From Actinomycetospora chibensis (GTDB lineage Bacteria; Actinomycetota; Actinomycetes; Mycobacteriales; Pseudonocardiaceae), in the NCBI RefSeq assembly GCF_028737215.1, contig NZ_JAQZAM010000006.1, forward strand, positions 1 to 64,000: a stretch of 64,000 nt of DNA, written 5' to 3'. A model generated the notes under the pieces. That model was not told where the DNA came from and searched no databases. It saw nothing but the letters and a program-made list of their open reading frames with translations. Shown here piece by piece: positions 44,009-55,683 of this stretch. How positions within the stretch are numbered: the stretch's first letter is position 1; each line of letters begins with the position of its first letter. The translations under genes and the position numbers were made by a program.

Positions 44009-45661
44009 TCAGGGACGGCTGAGCGCGTCCTCGGCACCGTATCCCGGCGTCCCGAGCGGCATCCCGGTGCCGTTCGCACGCCCGTGCTCGAACACGACCG
44101 GACCGCCCGAGCCGCCGTCACCGCAGCTCGCGCCGGTGACGTCCTCGAGCAGGTGCTTGCCGACCATCGCCTCGTCGGGCAGCGGGATCGGGTACTCGCC
44201 GGAGAAGCACGCCGTGCACAGCCGCGAGCGCGGCTGGTCGGTGGCCGCGACGAGGCCGTCCTGCGAGATGTAGCCGAGGCTGTCGGCGCCGACGGAACGG
44301 CGCACGCCCTCGTCGTCGAGGCCGTTGGCGATGAGCTCCGCCCGCGACGCGAAGTCGATGCCGTAGAAGCAGGGCCAGCGCACGGGCGGGCTCGCGATGC
44401 GGACGTGCACCTCGAGGGCGCCGGCCTCGCGCAGCATCCGCACGAGCGAGCGCTGGGTGTTGCCGCGGACGATCGAGTCGTCGACGACGACGAGGCGCTT
44501 GCCCCGGATGACCTCGCGCAGCGGATTGAGCTTGAGCCGGATGCCCAGCTGGCGGATGGTCTGCGAGGGCTGGATGAACGTGCGGCCCACGTAGGCGTTC
44601 TTGACCAGGCCCATGCCGTACGGGATGCCCGAGGCCTCGGCGTAACCGACGGCGGCCGGCGTCCCGGACTCGGGCACGGGGATCACGAGGTCCGCCTCGG
44701 CCGGGTGCTCGGCGGCGAGACGGCGCCCGATCTCGACGCGCGCCGAGTGCACGCCACGGCCGGAGATCGAGGTGTCCGGGCGGGCGAGGTAGACGTACTC
44801 GAAGATGCAGCCCTTGGGCTCCGGTGCGGCGAACCGCGAGCTGCGCAGGCCCTCGGCGTCGATGGCGATGAGCTCGCCGGGCTCGACCTCGCGCACGAAC
44901 GAGGCCCCGACGATGTCGAGGGCGGCGGTCTCGGAGGCGACGACCCAGCCGCGGTCGAGACGCCCCAGCACGAGCGGGCGCACGCCGTGGCGGTCGCGGG
45001 CGGCGTAGAGCGTGGTCTCGTCGCAGAAGGCGATGCTGAAGGCGCCCTGGAGGTCGGGCAGCAGCCGCACCGCCGCCTCCTCGACCCCGAGGTCGGCGGC
45101 CGAGTCGGCGAGCAGGCCCGTCACGACGTCGGAGTCGGTGGTGGCGCCGACGAGGGCCGACGAGCGCCGGTTCCCGCCGCCGTGGCCGTGGCGCGCGCCG
45201 CCGTTCACCGCGAGGGCGGCGTCGCGGCGCCGCACCAGCTCGGCGGTGTTGACGAGGTTGCCGTTGTGTCCCAGCGCGAGGCCGGTGCCCGCCGCGGTGG
45301 TGCGGAACGTCGGCTGGGCGTTCTCCCAGGTGGGGGAGCCCGTCGTCGAGTACCGGGTGTGGCCCACGGCGAGGTGGCCGCGCAGGGACGAGAGCGTCTG
45401 CTCGTCGAAGACCTGGCTGACCAGCCCGAGGTCCTTGAAGACGACGATCTGGCGACCGTCGCTGACGGCCATGCCCGCGGCCTCCTGGCCGCGGTGCTGG
45501 AGGGCGAAGAGCCCGAAGTAGGTGAGCTTCGAGACCTCCTCGCCGGGCGCCCAGACGCCGAAGACGCCGCACTCCTCCTTGGGCCCCTCGTCGTACGCGG
45601 GGGCCTCGGGGGGTGTCGAGGTGGATGACGTGGGCCGTGAATCAGGTCCGGCTGGGTCCAC
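44009..45661 (-). CDS. purF: Amidophosphoribosyltransferase PurF
   Basis: A 550-residue first enzyme of purine synthesis. The class-II glutamine amidotransferase nucleophile Cys lies in KEECGVFGVWAP after a propeptide of about 30 residues that must be removed. The PRPP motif reads RLVVVDDSIVRGNTQRSLV. A Cys-rich context near the C-terminus (SRLCTACFSGEYP) may hold an Fe-S cluster as in Bacillus-type enzymes. GTG 45661 has AAGGAG eight bases upstream. It lies 51 bases after the GGDEF-EAL gene. Confidence 0.95.
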   Translation of the reverse strand: MDPAGPDSRPTSSTSTPPEAPAYDEGPKEECGVFGVWAPGEEVSKLTYFGLFALQHRGQEAAGMAVSDGRQIVVFKDLGLVSQVFDEQTLSSLRGHLAVGHTRYSTTGSPTWENAQPTFRTTAAGTGLALGHNGNLVNTAELVRRRDAALAVNGGARHGHGGGNRRSSALVGATTDSDVVTGLLADSAADLGVEEAAVRLLPDLQGAFSIAFCDETTLYAARDRHGVRPLVLGRLDRGWVVASETAALDIVGASFVREVEPGELIAIDAEGLRSSRFAAPEPKGCIFEYVYLARPDTSISGRGVHSARVEIGRRLAAEHPAEADLVIPVPESGTPAAVGYAEASGIPYGMGLVKNAYVGRTFIQPSQTIRQLGIRLKLNPLREVIRGKRLVVVDDSIVRGNTQRSLVRMLREAGALEVHVRIASPPVRWPCFYGIDFASRAELIANGLDDEGVRRSVGADSLGYISQDGLVAATDQPRSRLCTACFSGEYPIPLPDEAMVGKHLLEDVTGASCGDGGSGGPVVFEHGRANGTGMPLGTPGYGAEDALSRP

Positions 45662-45712
45662 CGGGACGGCTCCTTGTCGACGGTGATGCCACGAGTCGTG
45701 CCGGTGCCAACC

Positions 45713-47953
45713 CTACGCGCCCCGACCGTCCCGGCGGGGCCCCGCGCGCCGTCGGGGACGCGATCCCGCTCTCAGCCCGGCCGGCCTCGACGGTGAGGCG
45801 GCGGTCAGTTCGCCCAGTGGCTCCCCGCGCCGCAGCATCGTGGCGACATCACCCGCGGGCAGCGCGGGCGCGAACAGCCAGCCCTGGCCCTCGTCGCACC
45901 CGAGCTCGCGGAGCCGCGCGGCCTGCGCCGCGGTCTCGACGCCCTCGGCGGTCACCGTCAGCTCCAGCGCGTGACCGAGGTCGACCAGCGTCCCCACGAT
46001 CCGCTCGTCGACCTCGTCGTAGAGCTCCTCCTCCCGCAGCCCCTCGCCGAACGAGCCGTCGAGCTTGATCACGTCGACGGGCAGTTTGCGCAGGTAGGAG
46101 AGGTTCGAATAGCCGGTGCCGAAATCGTCGACGGCGATCCGGACGCCCATCGCGCGCAGCCCGTCGAGGGCCTTGAGCGGGGCGCCCTCGTCCGTGGTGA
46201 GCGCGCGCTCGGTGAGCTCCACCTGCAGGCGGTCGGGGGGCAGGCCGGTGCGGTCGAGCAGGGCGGCGACCTCGGCGACCAGGCCCGGCTCGTGGAGCTG
46301 GCGCGGGGCGACGTTGACGCTGACGAACGGGGCCGCCGACCCGAACTCGGCGTGCCAGTCGCGGGCGTCGCGGCACGCGGTCTCGAGCACCGAGCGCCCC
46401 AGCGGCACGATGACGCCGGTCTCCTCGGCGGGCCCGATGAACAGTGCGGGCGAGAGCACGCCGAGACGGGGGTGCTGCCAGCGGACGAGCGCCTCGACGC
46501 CGCGGACGCGGTGGTCGGACAGCGAGACCAGCGGCTGGTAGAGCACGAAGAACTCGTCGTGCGCGACCGCCATGGGCAGGGCGGCCGACAGCGTGAACCG
46601 CGCGGTCTCGGCCTCGTCGCGACTGGGGTCGTGCACCGCCCAGCGGCCACGCCCCTCCGCCTTGGCCGTGTAGAGCGTGATGTCCGCCGCGCGCATGAGC
46701 TCGCTGGCGGTGGTGTCGGTGACGGCCTGCTCGACGACGCCGATGCTCGCGCCGACGGCGAGCTCCTGGCCGGCGAGGCGCAGGGGCGGGGCGAGGGCCG
46801 CGAGCACGCGGTCGGCGAGGCCGACCAGGCGGTCGACGCCCTGGGAGTCCTCGACCAGCACGACGAACTCGTCGCCCCCCGTGCGGGCGACGAGCTCACC
46901 CTCGCCCGCGCAGGCGCCGAGCCGGCGGGCCACCTCCTGGAGCATGAGGTCGCCGACGTGGTGACCGAGGCTGTCGTTGATGGTCTTGAAGCCGTCGAGG
47001 TCGAGGTAGCAGACCCCCACCCGCCGCGTCGAGTGCGGCCCGGCGTCGGCGAAGACCTTCTCGAGGCGCTCGGTGAAGCGCGCGCGGTTGGCCAGCGTGG
47101 TCAGCGGGTCGTGATAGGCCTGGTAGGTCAGGTGCTGCTGCAGGCGATGCCGCTCGGAGACGTCCTCGAGCATCGCCAGCTGGTAGGACGGCCTGCCCTC
47201 CTCGTCGCGCACCAGCGACAGCGTCAGGTGCCCGACGATCACCTCGCCGTCGCGCCGGAAGAAGCGCTTCTCGACGCGGAAGTTGTCCAGCTCGCCGCGC
47301 AGCAGGCGCTCGTAGAGCCGCCACACGGCCGGGGCGTCGTCGGGGTGGGCCAGCTCGCCGACGGTGAGCGCACTGAACTCGTCGGCGGTGTGCCCGAACA
47401 TCCGTGTCATGGCCGGGTTGACCTCGAGGATCCGCCCTTCCATGTCGCCGAGGCCGATCCCGATCGCGGCCTCGTGGAACATCGCGCGGAACCGGGCCTC
47501 GCTGGCGTGCAGGGCCTGCTCGGTGTGCTGGCGTGCGACGAGCACGGCCCGCCGGATCGCCTCCTGCTCGTCGAGGGTGCGGTCGCGCAGGGTGGCGGCG
47601 TAGCCGGCGGCGAGCGCCCCGGTGAGCGCGTGCACGGCCGGGATCACCTCGGGGCCGTAGAGCGCGGGCAGCCGGTCCGCGAGCAGCACCACCGTGCGCT
47701 CCAGCGTCGAGGGGCCCGTGAAGTGCGCCGCGACGAGGCGCCGGCCGACCTCGGCACCCACCTCCGGGCGGGGCGGCTCGGCGCGGACGGCCTCGACGAC
47801 CAGGCCGGCGAGCTCGAGGAGGTGCTCCTGCAGCTCGTCGGCGGCCATCGGCACATAGCTCGTGCCCTCGACCTCCTCGGCCCAGTGGGCGGCGAGCGCG
47901 TCGAGCGTGTCGCGGTCGGGGGCCGCGGGCGCCGCCGCCGGGGGCTCAGTCAC
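45713..47953 (-). CDS. PAS-GGDEF-EAL c-di-GMP enzyme
   Basis: A 746-residue soluble protein: an N-terminal helical sensor-like region (~1-145), a PAS domain (~150-275, RAMFHEAAIGIGLGDMEGRI), a GGDEF domain with intact ARTGGDEF, and an EAL domain with GVEALVRWQHP, VNVAPRQL, ELTERAL, AVDDFGTGYSNLSYL, IKLDGSF, AEGVET and CDEGQGWLF. Every EAL metal and base residue appears present, so it may both make and break c-di-GMP. Its GTG overlaps the methyltransferase stop region by eight bases. Placement directly before purF is unusual and could link GTP supply to c-di-GMP. Confidence 0.9.
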   Translation of the reverse strand: MTEPPAAAPAAPDRDTLDALAAHWAEEVEGTSYVPMAADELQEHLLELAGLVVEAVRAEPPRPEVGAEVGRRLVAAHFTGPSTLERTVVLLADRLPALYGPEVIPAVHALTGALAAGYAATLRDRTLDEQEAIRRAVLVARQHTEQALHASEARFRAMFHEAAIGIGLGDMEGRILEVNPAMTRMFGHTADEFSALTVGELAHPDDAPAVWRLYERLLRGELDNFRVEKRFFRRDGEVIVGHLTLSLVRDEEGRPSYQLAMLEDVSERHRLQQHLTYQAYHDPLTTLANRARFTERLEKVFADAGPHSTRRVGVCYLDLDGFKTINDSLGHHVGDLMLQEVARRLGACAGEGELVARTGGDEFVVLVEDSQGVDRLVGLADRVLAALAPPLRLAGQELAVGASIGVVEQAVTDTTASELMRAADITLYTAKAEGRGRWAVHDPSRDEAETARFTLSAALPMAVAHDEFFVLYQPLVSLSDHRVRGVEALVRWQHPRLGVLSPALFIGPAEETGVIVPLGRSVLETACRDARDWHAEFGSAAPFVSVNVAPRQLHEPGLVAEVAALLDRTGLPPDRLQVELTERALTTDEGAPLKALDGLRAMGVRIAVDDFGTGYSNLSYLRKLPVDVIKLDGSFGEGLREEELYDEVDERIVGTLVDLGHALELTVTAEGVETAAQAARLRELGCDEGQGWLFAPALPAGDVATMLRRGEPLGELTAASPSRPAGLRAGSRPRRRAGPRRDGRGA

Positions 47954-48794
47954 GACGACCCACGACGGCGTGGCCGGTGAACCGTTCCGGGTTCTCCAGC
48001 GGCGCGGACGGGTCGTCGGGACGCCACTGCGGGAGGTACACGATGCCCGGCTCGACCAGGGTGAACCCCGCGACGAGCCCGGCGACCTCGTCGCGGGAGC
48101 GCATGGTCATCGGGGTGGCGGTGCGGCGGTAGAGCGCCCGGTGCTCGTCCGCGTGCTCCGGGGCACCGTCGGCGCTGGCGTGGCTCAGGACGAGGTGGCT
48201 GCCCGGCGCCATCGCCTCGCGGTAGCGGGCCAGCACCTCGCCCGGACGCCGGTCGTCGCCCACGAAGTGCAGCAGCGCGACGACGAGCACCCCGACCGGA
48301 CGGGAGAAGTCGATCAGCGAGCGCGTCACCGGGTCGTCGAGCACGGACGAGGGGTCGGTGAAGTCGGCCTCCACGACCCCCGTGGTGGGGTCGTCGGCGA
48401 GCAGGGCCCGGGCGTGCGCGACGGCGACCGGGTCGATGTCGACGTAGACGACGCGGGCCTCGCCCAGCGCGGCCTGGGCGATCTCGTGGACGTTGCCGAC
48501 CGTGGGGATGCCGGACCCGATGTCGAGGAACTGGTCGATGCCCTGCGCGGCGAGGTGGCGCACGGCCCGCCGCAGGAACGCCCGGTTGGCCTGCATGATG
48601 CGCGGCAGCTCCGGCCAGTCGGCGACGGCGCGGGCCGCCATGTCGCGGTCGGCCGAGAAGTTGTGCAGGCCGCCGAGGTAGTAGTCGTACACCCTGGCCG
48701 CACTCGGCCGGTCGACGTCGATCTCCTCGGGAGCCCAGCTCGGCCGCTGCACACGGTCCCCTCTCCGTCGACCGCCACCGGCCTCGTCGGTCAC
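47946..48794 (-). CDS. SAM-dependent methyltransferase (DUF574 / Methyltransf_19)
   Basis: A 282-residue member of an actinobacterial methyltransferase family: PSAARVYDYYLGGLHNFSAD, FLRRAVRHLAAQGIDQFLDI, GSGIPTVGNVHEIAQ and VVYVDIDPVAVAHAR are SAM-binding elements, then HLVLSHASADG. Such proteins are very abundant in Streptomyces and relatives and have no established substrate. GTG 48794 starts a two-gene unit with the overlapping GGDEF-EAL gene. Confidence 0.88.
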   Translation of the reverse strand: MTDEAGGGRRRGDRVQRPSWAPEEIDVDRPSAARVYDYYLGGLHNFSADRDMAARAVADWPELPRIMQANRAFLRRAVRHLAAQGIDQFLDIGSGIPTVGNVHEIAQAALGEARVVYVDIDPVAVAHARALLADDPTTGVVEADFTDPSSVLDDPVTRSLIDFSRPVGVLVVALLHFVGDDRRPGEVLARYREAMAPGSHLVLSHASADGAPEHADEHRALYRRTATPMTMRSRDEVAGLVAGFTLVEPGIVYLPQWRPDDPSAPLENPERFTGHAVVGRRD

Positions 48795-48834
48795 GTTCCG
48801 GTCATCGGGATGATACGGCCACTACCGAGTCGGC

Positions 48835-49236
48835 TCAGCTCTTCTCACACGTTCGATGTCCGTCCACCACCGGGAGCCATCGGGCGATGTCCGCCGCCCG
48901 GTGCCCCGACGCCGTCACCCGGTCCGCCGCGGCGTCCCACGTCGTCAGCCCGAGCGCGAGGGCGAGCCACGTCGCCGGGTCGGTCTCGACGACGTTGGGC
49001 GGCGTGCCCCGGGTGTGGCGCGGGCCCTCGACGCACTGCACGGCGCCGAACGGCGGCACGCGCACCTCGACCGAGTGCCCGGGGGCCTGGTGCTCCAGCG
49101 TGCGCAGCGAGGAGCGCACCGCCGCCGCGAGCGCGGGACGCGGCGGGCGCTCGACGCCGTCGGGGTCGCGGACCCACTCGGCGACGGCGAGCAGCTCGGC
49201 CCGCACCTGCGCGGGGTCGGGGGCTCGTCGGGGCAC
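48835..49236 (-). CDS. Sterol carrier (SCP2-like) family protein, Rv0807 type
   Basis: A 133-residue protein: helical start DPAQVRAELLAVAEWVRDPD, then EVRVPPFGAVQCVEGPRHTR and the SCP2-like end ETDPATWLALALGLTTWDAA, ASGHRAADIARWLPV. In actinobacteria this family precedes purF (Rv0807 in M. tuberculosis). It may bind a small hydrophobic ligand. GTG 49236 was chosen because the frame upstream is low-complexity Arg-rich. Divergent from the SGNH hydrolase gene. Confidence 0.75.
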   Translation of the reverse strand: MPRRAPDPAQVRAELLAVAEWVRDPDGVERPPRPALAAAVRSSLRTLEHQAPGHSVEVRVPPFGAVQCVEGPRHTRGTPPNVVETDPATWLALALGLTTWDAAADRVTASGHRAADIARWLPVVDGHRTCEKS

Positions 49237-49378
49237 GGTCGTCCAGGGTAGCGACGGCAGGGGCACCGGAGCGGAGGCTGCGTGGTCACCGAGCCCGGGT
49301 GGTCGATGTCGATCTCCGAGGTGACCGTGTGGGCTCGCCGACCACGGGACGGTGTCCGCGCGGCTACGGTGCCGATCC

Positions 49379-50104
49379 GTGCCGCGCGTCCGCTCCCTCG
49401 TCCTCGCCGGGTTCCTCGGTCTCGCCGCCGTGCAGGCCCGCCGTCTGTGGCTCGCCACGACCATGGAGCCCGACCACGCCGCCTACTGGCGCCGGCGTGG
49501 ACGCAGCCCCGGGGACGTCCTGCTCGTGGCGCTCGGCGACTCGCTGGCCCAGGGGCTCGGCGCCGTGCACCCCGAGCGGTCCTGGGCGGGCCGGCTGGCC
49601 GACCAGATCGAGGCGCGCGACGGAGTGCGGGTCCGCGTCGTGAACCTGGGCGTCGTCGGGGCGACGGCGGCCGACGTCCTGGCCGACCAGCTCCCGGTCG
49701 TGCCCCCCGAGGCGTTCACCGACCCCACGGCGATCGTCGCCCTCGCCGTCGGGACCAACGACGCCGCCCAGGACGTCCCGGTGCAGGAGTACCGGCGCGA
49801 CCTCGACGCCCTCTGCGCCGCGCTGCCTGCCGGCGCGCTCGTCGCCGACGTCCCGGACCTGCAGCGGGGCGTCGTGCGCGAACGCGGGATGCGCCTGTCG
49901 GCCGTCGCCCGCGAGGTCGTCGCCGCCCACCCGGGGCTGCGACCGGTGGCACTCGAGGCCGCGACCCACCGGATCCGGGTCTGGGAGGCCGGGCCCGACC
50001 TCGCCCACCCCAACGGCCGCGGCTACCGGCGCTACGGCCGCGCGTTCGTCGAGGCGCGGGAGCAGGGCGCCGCGATGTCAGCGAAGTGCCGTCGCAGACG
50101 TTGA
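49379..50104 (+). CDS. SGNH/GDSL hydrolase with N-terminal membrane anchor
   Basis: A 241-residue hydrolase. A short hydrophobic N-terminus (RSLVLAGFLGLAAVQA) could be a signal anchor. Catalytic blocks are visible: LVALGDSLAQGLGA (Ser), VVNLGVVGATAADVL (Gly), AVGTNDAAQDV (Asn) and DLAHPNGRGYRRYG (Asp and His). Likely a lipase, esterase or cell-wall deacylase. GTG 49379 lies eight bases after TACGGT (49365-49370), suggesting a leaderless transcript. Confidence 0.87.
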   Translation: MPRVRSLVLAGFLGLAAVQARRLWLATTMEPDHAAYWRRRGRSPGDVLLVALGDSLAQGLGAVHPERSWAGRLADQIEARDGVRVRVVNLGVVGATAADVLADQLPVVPPEAFTDPTAIVALAVGTNDAAQDVPVQEYRRDLDALCAALPAGALVADVPDLQRGVVRERGMRLSAVAREVVAAHPGLRPVALEAATHRIRVWEAGPDLAHPNGRGYRRYGRAFVEAREQGAAMSAKCRRRR

Positions 50105-50128
50105 GTGTCCGTATCGGTACTTCGATCA
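50105..50128. repeat. 24-bp intergenic motif, second copy
   Basis: Matches 33687-33710 in 23 of 24 bases. It starts immediately after the SGNH hydrolase stop codon and precedes the convergent purL stop by eight bases. Confidence 0.7.
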
Positions 50129-50135
50129 GCGGCGC

Positions 50136-52469
<2,334 letters not shown>

Positions 52470-52793
52470 CCTTCCGAGCGTAGGCGCCCCTCGCGACCGG
52501 TTCACGGGCCCGTGCGCAGGGCCTCACCCACGGTGCGCGAGGACCTCACCCGCGGTGAGCGCGGCGTTACCCACGACGTGCGGTCGACAAACGGTGATCC
52601 GCCGATGTCACCGACTCCACACAGCGCTGTCCACCACACGCCCACCGTGCGCACCGCCACTAGGTGGAGTTGGCTGGACCGTTAGCTCGATCGGATGGCC
52701 GTTCATGGGCCAACACGGTCGTTTCGCCGCGACACGGTGCGGGCGTGTCGTGCAATGCCCGGGGGTGTCGGACCCTCGATACATCATGGAGCC
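52470..52793. other. Divergent promoter region between purL and the 52794 gene
   Basis: Contains the TACGCT -10 of purL near its left end. Short repeats such as CTCACCC(A/G)CGGTG occur twice between about 52523 and 52560. No gene is supported; a GATACAT element lies about 15 bases before the plus-strand ATG. Confidence 0.45.
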
Positions 52794-53288
52794 ATGACCA
52801 CCGCCTCCGTCTCCCCGGCCGCCGGTGCGACGTCGGACGACGCGCCCACGTCGGCCGCCGATCCGCTCGCCCGGCTCGGCCTGGTGCTCGACCGCGAGCT
52901 GGTCGGGGTCCGCCGTCACGACCTCGAGCTCGCCGGGCGCGTCCCCGAGAGCGTCCGCCCGCACGTCGACGCCACCGCCGGCATGCTCGAGTTCCTCGTC
53001 GACGACGGCACCGGGGGTGTCGTCGTGCTCGCCCTGGCCCCGGGTGCCCGGGGCGACACGGTGGTGCCGCTGCTCCCCGCGGTGCAGCCCACCGAGCCGG
53101 GGGGTCACGACGTCAGCGCGGCGGCCCCGTTCGACGAGGTGGTCGGCGAGGCCGTCGAGGACGTGTCGCGCCTGCTCACCCACGTCGAGCGGCCCGACGA
53201 GATGCGCGGGCTCGTGCTGCACCTCGGCGGCCAGATGCTGATGATCTACGCCGACCTCTGGGAGCTCAGGGTCACGCTGCTGCCGTGA
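52794..53288 (+). CDS. Acidic protein of unknown function within the pur cluster
   Basis: A 164-residue acidic protein: [60 protein letters not shown], then a hydrophobic [20 protein letters not shown] end. No motif is recognised. ATG 52794 follows TGGAGCC and a GATACAT promoter-like element. It is convergent with purQ and overlaps its last 17 bases. Confidence 0.65.
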   Translation: MTTASVSPAAGATSDDAPTSAADPLARLGLVLDRELVGVRRHDLELAGRVPESVRPHVDATAGMLEFLVDDGTGGVVVLALAPGARGDTVVPLLPAVQPTEPGGHDVSAAAPFDEVVGEAVEDVSRLLTHVERPDEMRGLVLHLGGQMLMIYADLWELRVTLLP

Positions 53289-53946
53289 ACCTCGAGAGGA
53301 CGGAGGTGAAGAGGCCCAGGCCGTCCGTGCCGGGGCCGGTGAGCGCGTCGATGGCGTGCTCGGGGTGCGGCATGAGGCCGACCACGCGGCCGTCGGCCGA
53401 GCTGATGCCCGCGATGTCGCGCAGCGCGCCGTTGGGCGCGGGCTCGGTGTAGCGGAACACCACGCGGCCCTCGCCCTCGAGGGCGTCGAGGGTGGCCTCG
53501 TCGGCGACGTAGCGCCCCTCGCCCGACTTCAGCGGGACGCGGATGTGCTGGCCGACGGTGAACGACGACGTCCACGCGGTGTCGGCCTCCACGCGCAGCC
53601 CGACCTCGCGGCACACGAACCGCAGGCCGTGGTTGCGCACGAGCGCGCCCGGCAGCAGGCCCGCCTCGCAGAGGATCTGGAACCCGTTGCAGATGCCGAG
53701 CACCGGCATCCCGGCCCGGCCCGCCTCGACGACGGGGCCCATCACCGGCGAGCGGGCGGCGATGGCGCCGGCGCGCAGGTAGTCGCCGTAGGAGAAGCCG
53801 CCGGGCACGACCACGGCGTCGACACCCCGGAGGTCGGCGTCGTCGTGCCAGAGGCCGACGGGCTCGCCGCCCGCGTAGCGCACGGCCCGGGCGGCGTCGA
53901 CGTCGTCGAGCGTCCCGGGGAACGTGATGACCCCGATCCGGCTCAC
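53272..53946 (-). CDS. purQ: Phosphoribosylformylglycinamidine synthase subunit PurQ
   Basis: A 224-residue class-I glutamine amidotransferase: [40 protein letters not shown], nucleophile Cys in [20 protein letters not shown] and His-Glu in [13 protein letters not shown]. It supplies ammonia to PurL. The GTG overlaps the purS stop (GTGA), which couples the two. Confidence 0.96.
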   Translation of the reverse strand: MSRIGVITFPGTLDDVDAARAVRYAGGEPVGLWHDDADLRGVDAVVVPGGFSYGDYLRAGAIAARSPVMGPVVEAGRAGMPVLGICNGFQILCEAGLLPGALVRNHGLRFVCREVGLRVEADTAWTSSFTVGQHIRVPLKSGEGRYVADEATLDALEGEGRVVFRYTEPAPNGALRDIAGISSADGRVVGLMPHPEHAIDALTGPGTDGLGLFTSVLSRFTAAA

Positions 53947-54179
53947 TGGACCCTCCGCACGACCCACTCCTCGATCACCGGGTTGGCCAGCAGCGAGCCG
54001 GCGATGCGCTCGAGCGCGGCGTCGTCGACGGTGTCGTCGACCTCCAGCTCGAAGTGCTTGCCCTGGCGGACGTCGGCGACGCCGTCGACCCCCAGACGAC
54101 CCATCGCCCGGGCCACCGCCTGACCCTGGGGGTCGAGGATCTCGGCCTTCGGAAGGACGTCGACGATCACGCGAGCCAC
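53943..54179 (-). CDS. purS: Phosphoribosylformylglycinamidine synthase subunit PurS
   Basis: A 78-residue small subunit: [40 protein letters not shown] and [10 protein letters not shown], the standard PurS pattern, bridging PurL and PurQ. GTG 54179 was chosen by family length. Divergent from the beta-lactamase-fold hydrolase gene, with 43 bases between the starts. Confidence 0.94.
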   Translation of the reverse strand: MARVIVDVLPKAEILDPQGQAVARAMGRLGVDGVADVRQGKHFELEVDDTVDDAALERIAGSLLANPVIEEWVVRRVQ

Positions 54180-54222
54180 ACCGACCAGGTTACCGGTGCG
54201 CCGGGAGGGGAACGGCGATGGC

Positions 54223-54858
54223 GTGGAACTCGTGCACCTCGGCCACGCCTGCGTCGTGGCCGACACCGGCTCGGCCCGGATCCTGCTCGATCCGGGCGCC
54301 TTCTCGTCGGGCTACGAGACCCTCGAGGGTCTCGACGCCATCCTGATCACCCACCAGCACTTCGACCACCTCGACCTGGAGAAGCTCCCGGCGCTCCTCG
54401 CCCAGAACCCGAGCGCGGAGCTGGTCGTCGACACCGGCACCGCCGAGCAGCTGCGCCAACGCGAGATTGCCCACACCGTCCGCGAGCCCGGTGAGACGTT
54501 CACCGTCGGCGGCGCGACGGTCGAGGTCGTCGGCGGCGGCGAGCACGCGGTGATCCACCCCGACATCCCGACCATCGCCAACAACGGCTACCTGATCGAC
54601 GGCAGCGTGCTGCACCCCGGCGACGTGTTCACCGTCCCGGAGCGCACCCCGGACGTCCTCCTGCTGCCCACCGCCGCGCCGTGGCTCAAGGCCTCCGAGG
54701 CCGTCGACTACCTGCGCGCCGTGGCCCCGCCGCTCGCCGTGCCGATCCACGAGGCCGTGCTGGCGAACCCGGACCTGCACTACAACCTCTTCTCGAACCT
54801 CGGGCCGCAGGGCACCGAGGTCCGGATCGCTCCACGCGGGGTGGCTTTCGCCACGTGA
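54223..54858 (+). CDS. Metallo-beta-lactamase-fold hydrolase (UlaG-like)
   Basis: A 211-residue hydrolase: ELVHLGHACVVADTGSARIL, metal motif ITHQHFDHLDLEKLPAL, EHAVIHPDIPTIANNGYLID, VLHPGDVF and a late VPIHEAVLANPDLHYNLFS with the last metal His. It resembles UlaG-type lactonases/phosphodiesterases. GTG 54223 has GGGAGGGG upstream; GTG 54196 is an alternative that would add nine residues. Confidence 0.82.
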   Translation: MELVHLGHACVVADTGSARILLDPGAFSSGYETLEGLDAILITHQHFDHLDLEKLPALLAQNPSAELVVDTGTAEQLRQREIAHTVREPGETFTVGGATVEVVGGGEHAVIHPDIPTIANNGYLIDGSVLHPGDVFTVPERTPDVLLLPTAAPWLKASEAVDYLRAVAPPLAVPIHEAVLANPDLHYNLFSNLGPQGTEVRIAPRGVAFAT

Positions 54859-54910
54859 GCGATCTGGGTCGCTCCGGCGATCCGGATCGCTCAGGTGCGC
54901 CGGAGGCGCG

Positions 54911-55591
54911 TCACGCCGTGATCGACCAGTCCTCCGGGTCGCCGGTGGCGCCGGTGCGACGCGGGGCACGCCGCCCCACGAGCTCACCCGCGCCCAGCGG
55001 CGTCGCGCCGGTGGCGAGGGCCTCGTCGACCAGCGCGGCAGCGGTCGCCGCGGGCGTGCCGGCGTGCAGGGCCAGGTGGATCAGGCCCGGCTCGGAGCGC
55101 CGACGGGAGCGCCGGGGTTCCGCCGCCACGACCGGCCCGCGCCACGAGGTCGCGACGGCCCCGCCGGCCGCCAGCCGGTGCACCCCGGTGTCGTCGAGCA
55201 GCACGCCCACGCCGGCCGCGGCCAGAGCGGTCCGGGTGCCGTCCGAGGTCGACCACCCCGGGGCGGCGAACCCGTCGACGGCCAGGCCGAGGACGTCGCG
55301 GCTGCGCAGTGCGCCGGCGAGGCGCAGGCCGGCCTCGTGCGCGGGGAGGCGACGGTAGGGACGCCCGGCAGCGGGGTCGGTCCGCGTGCCGTGCAGCAGC
55401 ACCGCGTCGCCCACCCGCCGCCGGGCGGTGGCCCAGGCGACGACCTCGGGGTGGGGCTGCGGGCCGATCAGCCAGGTCGCCGGCGCGCGCCGGGCGTCGA
55501 GGGCGTCGGCGAGCGCGACGGCGGCCGTGAGCGGCGCACCGGGCCCGAGGCCGGACACGGAGACGATCAGGCGGGGAGTCACGCCCCCCAT
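54911..55591 (-). CDS. Polysaccharide-deacetylase-like (DUF2334-type) protein
   Basis: A 226-residue protein beginning RLIVSVSGLGPGAPLTAAVA, with PATWLIGPQPHPEVVAWATA, VLLHGTRTD, GFAAPGWSTSDGTRTALAA and LIHLALHAGTP. The order of small beta-strands with H and D/S motifs fits a divergent NodB-like deacetylase fold, but the usual first Asp of the metal site appears as SVSG, so activity is uncertain. ATG 55591 fits the family length. Confidence 0.6.
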   Translation of the reverse strand: MGGVTPRLIVSVSGLGPGAPLTAAVALADALDARRAPATWLIGPQPHPEVVAWATARRRVGDAVLLHGTRTDPAAGRPYRRLPAHEAGLRLAGALRSRDVLGLAVDGFAAPGWSTSDGTRTALAAAGVGVLLDDTGVHRLAAGGAVATSWRGPVVAAEPRRSRRRSEPGLIHLALHAGTPAATAAALVDEALATGATPLGAGELVGRRAPRRTGATGDPEDWSITA

Positions 55592-55683
55592 GAGGCCAGT
55601 CGGAGGTGCCGTCCGTGCGTCGGGGGGGTGAACACCCCGGCTCGGTCCGACGACGGGCTCGCGCCGCATCGATGCAGGTCAGC

